Origin: a virus | Virus record (IMG/VR): IMGVR_UViG_3300042373_000015 | Span: 1 to 24,186 of that record | Reading direction: 5' to 3' (one strand) | DNA: 24,186 nt | Part shown: positions 13,697 through 21,900 of the stretch, piece after piece | Layout of the letters: each line of letters opens with the position of its first letter | How positions within the stretch are numbered: position 1 is the first letter of the stretch | The notes under the pieces: generated by a model | The model's database searches: none | Seen by the model: the letters and a program-made list of their open reading frames with translations, nothing else | What the model was told of the DNA's origin: nothing | Made by a program: the position numbers and the translations under genes

Positions 13697-15610
13697 ATGC
13701 CAATGGCTCTTATATTTGCTGAAGCCGCCGCCGCTGAAATTGCAGCCGCTGCCGCCGCCGAAGCCGCAGCAGTCACCGCTGCCGAAATTGCCGCTGCCGA
13801 AGCCGCTTCCGTCGCCGCCGCCGAAGCCGCTAGTACTGCTGCCGCGCAAACCGCCGCCCAAGCAGCCGCCCAACAGGCCGGTACACAAGCTGGCATTATG
13901 GGAATCGAAGGGGCTACCGCAAACGCTGCGCCTCTTACAGCAGAGGCAACTCAAGCCGCTGCTATGAATTCTGGTTTCCCTACGGTTCAGGCTACCTCGG
14001 CAGCGCCAAGCGCGGGTATTCAGGGTATTCAGGGCCTTCAAGGGACTTCAGCTGAATCTCTTAACCTTGCAGCGCAACAACAAGCGGCTGCACTAGCTCC
14101 ACCTCCTGCGCCTTCTGCGCCTCTTGCGCCTATTGCGCCTCCTGCGCCGCCACCCTCCGCTCCATCGCCTATGGGCATAGACGGTCAAATTCCAGCCAAT
14201 CAATTTATCGAGCCCGGTTCAGGCGGCATAAACAGTATGGCGAATGAAATGGCCAACGCTAATCTAACCGCTAATGTCCCGCCCCCTTCCGCACTTGAAG
14301 TCGGCATGGACAAGGCTATGAAGTTCGCGGAGAAGAACCCGCTTATGGCAATGTCGGGCGCGTACATGGGCGCTAGCGCTCTAGGGCTTTTGAACCCCTC
14401 CGCCGCTACGTTCAACGATAGTAAATACAGCGGCCCACTATCTAAATATAGGTTGTCACCTGATTTTCAGCCGGGCCGTGCTAACCCCGCAGATTTTCAA
14501 TACACGCCCCGCTACGCGGAAGGCGGCGTTATGGGCATGGGCGCTATGCCGCAGCAGTCCAACGACGTTCAAGTAGGCTACAACGAAGCTCAGGCTTTAA
14601 CGCCCAACAACGGCCAGATGTATGCTAGCGGCGGGCAGATTAATCTGCAAGGCACTTTCGACGTAGGTGATGGCGGAGGGAGTAGTGGCGGGCAATTCGG
14701 TCAGGCAGGTGCCAACGGGTATCAGGCCGTAGGTAGTGGCTTTGGCGGCGGCAACATGGGCGGTATAGGCGGGGGCGGCAGTCTTGGCAGCATGGGCGGT
14801 TACGACCCTCAGTCTGTTGCGGCAAACCCTCAAGGTTTTTTGCAGCATTTGCAACAGGTGCGGCAGCATCAAGAAATGCAGCAGATGCAAAATCCGTATG
14901 CTCGAATGGGCCAATTACAAGGCATGGGTTTGCCGAGTAGGCCAAACATGGCTACGGAGGAGATGGGGATAATGAACATGAGGGGCCTGGGGTTTGACAA
15001 AGGCGGGCAAGTAGCTAGCTATGCTAAAGGCGGTAGTCTGACCGACTCTATCGAACAGTATCAAAAAATGTTGGCGGGCGATCCTATGAAAGCTCCCGCA
15101 GTGTCTCGTGATGTGGGCATCTACCGCGACGAAGACCCAGATACTCGTTATCAAGATGCGCTGACCGCTGCGCAAATTCGTCAGTCCAAGATCAATCAAC
15201 GCGCCTACGTCACCCCTCCCGCAGCTAAACGCCCAACGCCTATGGGTCAGTTGCAAATGGCTTCAGTTAAGCCTAGAAAACGAAACGATGATGACGTTGA
15301 AGCGGCGCAAGGCGGTATCATGCACTCTAGTTTGGGCGGTTACGCTGCTGGCGGAAACCCACGACTGCTGAAAGGCCCCGGCGACGGCATGTCGGACAAC
15401 ATCCCTGCAACTATTAATGGACGCCAACCTGCTCGGCTTGCTGACGGTGAGTTTGTTATCCCTGCTGATGTGGTGTCACATCTGGGTAACGGCTCCACGG
15501 AAGCTGGCGCTAAACAACTTCATGCAATGATGAACAAGATACGCAAAGCGCGTACTGGTAACTCAAAGCAAGGCAGGCAGATCAACCCCAGAAAATACCT
15601 GCCTAAATAA
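13697..15610 (+). CDS. Ala-rich virion protein, candidate internal or tail protein
   Basis: The 637-residue product is modular and of low complexity. Residues 8-61 are an Ala/Glu repeat predicted to be a long helix. Residues about 130-158 are Pro/Ala-rich. The middle is Gly- and Met-rich with the recurrent motif Y/F-[AD]-x-GG at Tyr273, Tyr309, Phe433, Tyr442 and Tyr549. The last 80 residues contain a conserved phage block: GPGDGMSDNIPATI, RQPARLADGEFVIPADVVSH, then HAMMNKIRKARTG. That C-terminal block is widespread in phage proteins of this region as far as I recall, of unknown function. AAGGAG (13684-13689) precedes the ATG at 13697; the Met at codon 3 is an alternative. It is likely ejected or part of the internal core, judging from its position before the GNAT-like and Gln-rich genes. 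Confidence 0.68.
   Translation: MPMALIFAEAAAAEIAAAAAAEAAAVTAAEIAAAEAASVAAAEAASTAAAQTAAQAAAQQAGTQAGIMGIEGATANAAPLTAEATQAAAMNSGFPTVQATSAAPSAGIQGIQGLQGTSAESLNLAAQQQAAALAPPPAPSAPLAPIAPPAPPPSAPSPMGIDGQIPANQFIEPGSGGINSMANEMANANLTANVPPPSALEVGMDKAMKFAEKNPLMAMSGAYMGASALGLLNPSAATFNDSKYSGPLSKYRLSPDFQPGRANPADFQYTPRYAEGGVMGMGAMPQQSNDVQVGYNEAQALTPNNGQMYASGGQINLQGTFDVGDGGGSSGGQFGQAGANGYQAVGSGFGGGNMGGIGGGGSLGSMGGYDPQSVAANPQGFLQHLQQVRQHQEMQQMQNPYARMGQLQGMGLPSRPNMATEEMGIMNMRGLGFDKGGQVASYAKGGSLTDSIEQYQKMLAGDPMKAPAVSRDVGIYRDEDPDTRYQDALTAAQIRQSKINQRAYVTPPAAKRPTPMGQLQMASVKPRKRNDDDVEAAQGGIMHSSLGGYAAGGNPRLLKGPGDGMSDNIPATINGRQPARLADGEFVIPADVVSHLGNGSTEAGAKQLHAMMNKIRKARTGNSKQGRQINPRKYLPK
13718..13879 (+). repeat. Ala/Glu codon repeat at the N-terminus of the 13697 protein
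   Basis: About 54 codons (residues 8-61) are mostly GCC, GCT and GCA with GAA at irregular intervals, giving units such as AAEAA. The DNA is an imperfect repeat of short GCCGCCGAA-like blocks. Glu becomes rarer and Gln commoner towards the end. The stretch should form an extended helix; it may be prone to slippage in length between relatives. Confidence 0.8.
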
Positions 15611-15612
15611 AC

Positions 15613-16020
15613 ATGCCTTTCTACCAAATTAGCCCCAATCAGATGCCAGAAGTATGGCCCGTCGCCGCTCCTCTTTTGCAAAAAGCAATTGACCTTGACC
15701 CAAATGAGATAACTATTGAACAGGTTGAGTACGCAGTGCGTACAGGGCGCACTTACTTGGTGGTGTGGGAAGAGCCGGGCGAGGGTATAACAGGCGCAGC
15801 GGCGGTGGACTTTATTGACTACCCACGCGAGAGAATTGGTCACGGCAATTTGATGGGCGGCAAAGGAATTATGCGCCCACACGTTATTGAAGAGATGTAC
15901 AAATGGATGAAGCTGCACGGGGCTACTAAAGCGCAAGTGTGGGCTAGAGGTTCCTTGGTTAACATGTACGAGAAGTTTGGGCTGGAAGTTACCCATCAAG
16001 TAATGAGGATTAAATTATGA
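15613..16020 (+). CDS. Degenerate GNAT-like protein
   Basis: The 135-residue product has the general order of an acetyltransferase fold. Strands at about 47-53 (TYLVVWE) and 60-68 (TGAAAVDFI) are followed by a GxGxLMGGKGI stretch (78-86), helix VIEEMYKWMKLHG (91-103), strand KAQVWA and a final block NMYEKFGLEVTHQVMRIKL, resembling the Y-x-x-x-G-F motif B of GNATs. The canonical Q/R-x-x-G-x-G/A pyrophosphate loop is not clear, so enzymatic activity is doubtful. Some podoviruses place an acyltransferase-like protein beside their internal virion proteins, and the position here agrees. There is no strong SD site; the start lies two bases after the previous stop. The stop overlaps the next ATG (ATGA). 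Confidence 0.6.
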   Translation: MPFYQISPNQMPEVWPVAAPLLQKAIDLDPNEITIEQVEYAVRTGRTYLVVWEEPGEGITGAAAVDFIDYPRERIGHGNLMGGKGIMRPHVIEEMYKWMKLHGATKAQVWARGSLVNMYEKFGLEVTHQVMRIKL

Positions 16021-18959
16021 TCATCGTAAGCAAATTTGATGGCTACACCAGAGACGGTATTCGTCGTCTTTACATGGGTGGCGGTGGCGGTGGCGGACAG
16101 ACAACATCGACTGTTCAGAACACAAACATCCCTGAGTACGCAAGGCCGTATGTTGAGACCATGCTGGGGGCGACCCAAGAACAGCTGTTTCAGGGCAATA
16201 GAACTCCTGTTACTACGGACCCGAACACAGGCGAGACCACGGGCGGCGATTTTAATATTACCGGGTTTAAGCCGTATCAAGCCTATGGTGGTCAATACGA
16301 CGCTCAAGGTAATCCTGTATTAGGTCCTGACGGTAAACCTATATATGACGCTGGTAAAGCCATCGCTGGGTTCCAGCCCATGCAAGAAACAGCTCAAAAA
16401 GGTATTGCTGGGCTTCAGATGCCGGGCGAGTTTGGGCAAGCTAGTGGCATCACACAAGCCGCTGCGCAGAACGCTCAGAATATGGGCTACCGGGGCGAAT
16501 ACGCGGGTAATCAATTTCAAGCGCCGGGGCAGTTTAATGCGCCGCAGCTTAACCAGTACCAGATGGGTCCGGCTGAGCGGGTAAACACAAAGTCATTTAC
16601 GGACGCGGGGACTGCCGATGCGTACATGTCGCCGTACATGCAAAAGGTTGTAGGCATGCAGCAACGCGAGGCTACTCGCGCATCCGAAATTCAGCGTAAC
16701 CAGAACCAAGCACAGGCGGTGGGCCAAGGCGCATTTGGCGGGTCTCGCCAAGCCATCATTGAGGCTGAGCGGCAGCGCAATCTGGGTACGCAGCTTGGCG
16801 ACATTCAGGCAACTGGCTCACAGGCAGCGTTCCAGCAGGCCCAGCAGCAGTTCAACGCGGAGCAAGGTATTGGCTTGCAGGGGCAGATGGCCAACCAAGG
16901 CGCGGGCTTGACCGTGGGCCAGCAAAATCTTGCCGCGCAGCTCGGCATTCAACAGCTTGGGGAACAGTCTCGTCAGTTTGGTGCAGCTCAAGGTATGACC
17001 GCTGCGCAACAACGCGCGCAATACGGCTTGGCGGCTAACCAACTGAATGCTCAGCAACAACAGTTCGGCGCTACATACGGACAGAACGCAAACGCTCAAG
17101 CGCTTGCTGCGGCCAACCAACTTGCGGGCATCGGCCAACAGGGGCTTACTGCGCAGCAGGGCATCTACGGCTTGCAGAACCAAGTGGGCGCACAACAACA
17201 AGGTCTGGAACAGCAGAAAATCAATCAGGCCATGCAGGACTACGCCAACGCGCAGCAGTACCCCCTCATGCAGTTGGGCACTATGTCTAACATGCTGCGC
17301 GGGTTGCCAATGCAGGCGGCTACGACTAACCAATATCAGGCTGCGCCTAACCAGCTTTCACAGGCTATCGGCACGATTGGCGCGGGTACTTCTATCTTCA
17401 ACGCCATGAAACCCGGCGGGGCTGCGGGCGGCTTGCCTAGCGAGTTTAAATACGCGAAGGGCGGCGGCATCATGTCTTACGACATGGGTGGTGAAGTTGA
17501 GGAACAGCTTGAAAGCATGGACGAAAAAGGTTTGGCGGCTCAAGCCAAAGAATCTTCTAGCCCGTCTATCCGCAAGATGGCGCAACGCCTGCTCCGTGAG
17601 CGTCAGATGAGCAAGCAGCCACAAGGCACAGGCCCTATGGGCGTGCAGTATCAAGCTCCGATGCCTGCTATGCGTGCTGGCGGCATCATCGCCTTTAAGA
17701 CAGGCGGCGGCGCTAATGAAGAAGGCGGCGAGGAAGAAGCCAGAATCGGCATGGAAGAGCGGCTTGCTACGCCTCCTACTATGGGCGGTATCATGGGCGC
17801 GGCTCCAGTTGCGCCAGCTGCGCCTCCTCCCCCTACGGCTGGGCAGGCAGTGCAGCGGAACGCTGCTCTTCCCGAGTTTATGAGAGCTGATTACGAAGCG
17901 GCGGAAAAGCGCGCTGCTGCGCCGCTATCTGATTTTATGGCTGAGCGTAGAACAGCGATGCAAGAGGCTGGCGTAGCGGATATGGCTGAAGGCCAGCAAA
18001 AACAACGTGCTGAGTTGATGGCTGAAAAAGCTGGTATGAAGGAGGAGAAAGACCGCCAGAAATACATGCGCTTGGCCGAGTTTTTTGCAGCTTGGGGGTC
18101 AACCCCCGGCCCAACACTTGTCGCCGGTTTGAACGCCTTGCAAAAGACCGTACCCAACATTATTTCTGACGAGAAAGAACAGAAGAAGGCGCAACGCGAG
18201 ATTAACAAATCCATCGCTGATTTGGATAACGCTACACGCCTTGAGAAGCGCGGCGAAGTCGATGCGGCTATGCAGCTCAAACTGAAGGCCGCTGAAGACA
18301 TGAAGAAGCTGAACGAGAAGTTCATTGAATATCAATCACAACGCGCGCGGGATGAAGCGCAAGCCAAGACATCTAAATACAGCGTTGATACACAGGCTGG
18401 GACATCTAGGTATGTTGCTGACACGCAGTTCCGTAGTGAGCAGCTGCGGGCTAACACTTCGCGCCTTGATCGGTTGGCCTCCCGTGCAACTGCGGACGAC
18501 AACAAAGCTTTTGGGCAGTACCAGACTGCGGTAAACCAAGAACAGCGCGTGATTGCTAAGATTATCGATCAGGCGAAGCTGCTTGAGAAAGATTACGAAA
18601 CAATCAAAACAGCTGAAACGCAAGCTGCCGCTAAAGATGGCGCGATGGACCCAAGGCTTGTCCCCGGCTATGAAGCGGCTAAAAAGAAAATTGCTGATCA
18701 AGAAGCCGTCTGGAACAAGCAAAAAGAGGCTGCCGCGAGAGATACTGAGTTGGCATATAGTCGAGTCCGTATCAAGCCAGAAGCTGCCCCTGCGGCGGCT
18801 GGGTCACCGACTCCGGCTCCGGCTGGTGGTTTAGAGACAGGGGATTTCCCCGCTCCTACAGCAGCGCATATCGCCGCGTTGAAGGCTAATCCCTCGCAGC
18901 GAGAAGCGTTTGATAAAAAATTTGGGCCCGGCGCGGCGAATGAATATTCAGGAAAATAA
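16017..18959 (+). CDS. Large Gln-rich internal (ejection) virion protein
   Basis: The 980-residue product has a short N-terminal part (SKFDGYTRDGIRRLYMGGGG) and a conserved IPEYARPYVETMLG block. A Gln/Ala-rich region follows at about 215-430, with AFGGSRQAIIEAERQRNLG at about 240 and many GLxxQQxxLxxQ-like units. The middle holds the Y-A-x-GG motifs (Tyr479 and Phe560). A long charged helical C-terminal half (about 620-915) ends in PTAAHIAALKANPSQREAFD and KKFGPGA. This arrangement is typical of large internal proteins of environmental podoviruses that may be ejected with DNA. The ATG at 16017 overlaps the previous stop and has GAGG upstream. The Met at 16074, beginning the glycine run, is an alternative start. 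No enzymatic motif is seen. Confidence 0.7.
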   Translation: MIIVSKFDGYTRDGIRRLYMGGGGGGGQTTSTVQNTNIPEYARPYVETMLGATQEQLFQGNRTPVTTDPNTGETTGGDFNITGFKPYQAYGGQYDAQGNPVLGPDGKPIYDAGKAIAGFQPMQETAQKGIAGLQMPGEFGQASGITQAAAQNAQNMGYRGEYAGNQFQAPGQFNAPQLNQYQMGPAERVNTKSFTDAGTADAYMSPYMQKVVGMQQREATRASEIQRNQNQAQAVGQGAFGGSRQAIIEAERQRNLGTQLGDIQATGSQAAFQQAQQQFNAEQGIGLQGQMANQGAGLTVGQQNLAAQLGIQQLGEQSRQFGAAQGMTAAQQRAQYGLAANQLNAQQQQFGATYGQNANAQALAAANQLAGIGQQGLTAQQGIYGLQNQVGAQQQGLEQQKINQAMQDYANAQQYPLMQLGTMSNMLRGLPMQAATTNQYQAAPNQLSQAIGTIGAGTSIFNAMKPGGAAGGLPSEFKYAKGGGIMSYDMGGEVEEQLESMDEKGLAAQAKESSSPSIRKMAQRLLRERQMSKQPQGTGPMGVQYQAPMPAMRAGGIIAFKTGGGANEEGGEEEARIGMEERLATPPTMGGIMGAAPVAPAAPPPPTAGQAVQRNAALPEFMRADYEAAEKRAAAPLSDFMAERRTAMQEAGVADMAEGQQKQRAELMAEKAGMKEEKDRQKYMRLAEFFAAWGSTPGPTLVAGLNALQKTVPNIISDEKEQKKAQREINKSIADLDNATRLEKRGEVDAAMQLKLKAAEDMKKLNEKFIEYQSQRARDEAQAKTSKYSVDTQAGTSRYVADTQFRSEQLRANTSRLDRLASRATADDNKAFGQYQTAVNQEQRVIAKIIDQAKLLEKDYETIKTAETQAAAKDGAMDPRLVPGYEAAKKKIADQEAVWNKQKEAAARDTELAYSRVRIKPEAAPAAAGSPTPAPAGGLETGDFPAPTAAHIAALKANPSQREAFDKKFGPGAANEYSGK

Positions 18960-18961
18960 AA

Positions 18962-21900
18962 ATGGCTAATTTTTTCGACCAGTTTGATACTGTTAGTGAA
19001 AAAGAAAAAGAGCCATCTGGAAACTTCTTTGATCAGTTTGACGTAAAGCCCAAAGAAGCGCCTAAAGCTGCGGCTCCTGCTCCTACAGAAGACAAGGAGA
19101 TGATCCCGCTCCTGCGGCAAGCTGCTGACGTACCGCTCAAGGTCGGTTCCGGCGTAGTAACTGGTGTCCGCATGATCGCTGACGCCTTTGGTGCGGACAG
19201 TGGCGTGGGCCAGAACTTGCGGGGCGTAGAAGACTACATCGCCGGTCTGTATAGCGCGCAGTCCAAGAAGGACAGCAAAGAGATCAGCCGCATCATGAAG
19301 GAAGCGGAAGATAAGGGCGTTCTCGAACAGGTCGTAGCTGGAGCCAAAGCGTTCTCCGTTGCGCCTGTGGATATGCTTGCCAGTGCGCTTGGTACTAGCG
19401 CCCCTGCTATTGCTGCTGGATTGATGACTACGCTTGCTAGTGCTCCTGCTTTAGTTGGTTTGGGTGTTACTAGCGCTGTAGGCGCATTGATGGGTGCGGG
19501 TACGGTCAAAGGCTCTATCTACGAAGCCACTAAACAAGCGCTTGCCGAGAACACCAAAATGTCTCCCAAGGAGATTGAAGCCCGCGCGGTTCTTGCGCAA
19601 GAGTACGGCGGCCAAAACTTGGATCAGATTTTGATGGGGGCTGCGATAGGTACGATTGGTGCTCGGACAGGTGTTGAACCGGCCCTTGCGCGGCAGCTTG
19701 CCAAAGGGATTGCGACTAAGGAAGCCACTAAAGAGGCCGTTAAACAGAACGCCATAAAAGAAACCGCCCTTGCCGCTGAGCGTGGTGTGGTCAAGCAAGG
19801 CGCTATTACAGCCGGTAAAGAGCTTGCCACTGAATTCCCCCAAGGCGCGCAAGAACAGTTGGCGCAGAACATCGCATTGCAGCGCGAAGGTCTTGATGTC
19901 CCTACGATGCGTGGCGTAGTTGGTCAAGGCACGTTGGAAGGTCTTGCTGGTCTTGGTATGGGGGCTGTGACAGGTGGGCGCGAAGCGGCTAAAGCTAGAC
20001 GCGAGTTGGCTGAAGATGCTACTAAGGGTGGCAATATCTCTGGCCAATTCACCACTGCCAAAGAAGAACAACAACGCGCTGGCGTTGGCTTCAGCCAAGA
20101 GAATGCTGACCTACTGATGCCTGCTTCCGACGCGGCAGGTGCTCCTCTTGTTGCTGGCGTTACTAAACCAGACGTTACTGAAACCGCTGCGCCGCCCGCC
20201 GAGACTAAGGCTAAGAAACCTAAGACAACAGGCGTCGCGCTAGACACTGTTGAAGCCGCCGCTGACTATGTGCAGGCGCTGGATGCTGGCACTAAAAAGC
20301 CAAACACAATGCAGGTAAATGCATTGATGAAGAATTTAGGCATTACTCCTCCCGAAAAAGGAGAAGGTTATTTAGGCCGCTCAGTTGCGGCGGTTAAAGC
20401 GCATCTTGCACAACAAGGAGCACCCGATGCTACAGGAACTAACATCGACGCAGGTGGAACAGGCGCTGGAGTGGATACACTCGCCGCTCCAGCTCAGCCC
20501 GCCGCAGGGGCTGGAGGACCTCAACCCGGTGGAATGGTATCTACTGGAGCAGTTGCTCAACCAAATCTGGGTGGAGCAGGCGCACAGCCCGCTGCACTGA
20601 ACGCTGGCACGCAACGCCTTATCACTGACGAGCTGCAAGATGGCGTTACCCCTGCGGAGCTGGTCACTAAATACGGTAGTACGCCAGAGCTTGCTACCAG
20701 CGTCGACACCTTTATTAAATCTCTACCACCTCAAGGAACTCCAAGTGGCCCTGCGACCTCTGAAACCCAGCAAACAGAAACGAAAAAACAAGAAGCACCA
20801 GCTGCCGGACCAGCTGCCGGAACAGCAGTAACGCCTAAGAAGATTGAGGACCTGTCTCCTGAAGTGCAGGCAGAAGTCGCGCGTCGTCAAGCTCTTATTG
20901 CAGAGATTGAAATGGACAATAGGGACGCCTCCAAGGAAAAACGTTTTCTCAATAGTTTTCTGGCTAAGCAGGGCGTCACAGGTACATTGTCTGCGCGCCG
21001 CGAGACTAAAAGCGTTGAAAAAGATTTCTTGGAAGAAGGCGACCTGCCGTATGCGGTGGAAGGCGAAGAAGCAACCGGCGTAGCGCTAGATCGAGAGCGC
21101 GTGCAAGCGTACAAAGAGTCTTTGACTGACGAAAAGGGCAAGGCTAGAACTATTCCTGATTACGATATCAGCGAAGGCGATCAGCAGTTGTACAACGAGA
21201 TGCGGGAAGAAATTAACCCACAGGTTAAAGCCGCGAATGAGAAACGTAACGAGCTTGTTGCTGCATATGAGGCTGCTATTGACGCATATGATCAAGCAAA
21301 AGCGGGCACGGAAGAAGATGCGGCGTTTAAAGCGGTAAATGCCGCAGAAGATGCGCTGGAAGAACACGGTCCTGTCCAGCGTGAGCTGCCTGAGTACTCA
21401 AAGAAATTTGCTGCCGACTATAAAGACGTTTACTTTGGCAACATCTCGGCTGGTCCGTTGGTCAACGGCAAGAGAACGTTTGGTAGTAGCAGGCGTGAAC
21501 ACCAAAAAGCCGCCGCAGCTTTACAAGCGTATCTACAGAAAACAGGCGGCAGTAACAAGGAGCAGCTTACTGCTGAGCAGCGTCGCGCCGTCAACCAATA
21601 CGAAGAAGGCCGCAGCGATTACAGCAAGATGTTTGGCATAGAGCTTCCAAGCTGGCCCAAATTGACCAAAGAGCAAAAAAACATCTTCTTGGAAACATTG
21701 GGGCTGACAAAAAAGTCTAAAACTGCGCCTACGCTGGCAGGCGCGCAGCAGACTATTGCTTTTAGAAAACTCGCTAATCAGCTTGCTCAAGACAACAGTC
21801 AGTTGACTGAGGGCGAGAAGCGCGAGAAGCAGAACATCATTGACCGCCAAGAGCAGGTGCGCAAAGAATCGGAAGCGCAACAGGAACGAGACCGTAAAGC

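Noticed and set aside
13718-13879. Non-coding GC-rich satellite or structural RNA
   Set aside because: The tract stays in frame with a strong SD site and a conserved downstream coding region.
16017-18959. Tape measure protein
   Set aside because: The length would fit, but the composition (Gln-rich then charged helical), the GG motifs and the podovirus-type neighbours point to an internal protein; no sheath, tube or chaperone genes are nearby.
19451-20098. 215-codon reverse-strand frame
   Set aside because: It is antisense to the Gly/Ala-rich part of the polyvalent gene, with no family resemblance and a composition explained by the sense codons.
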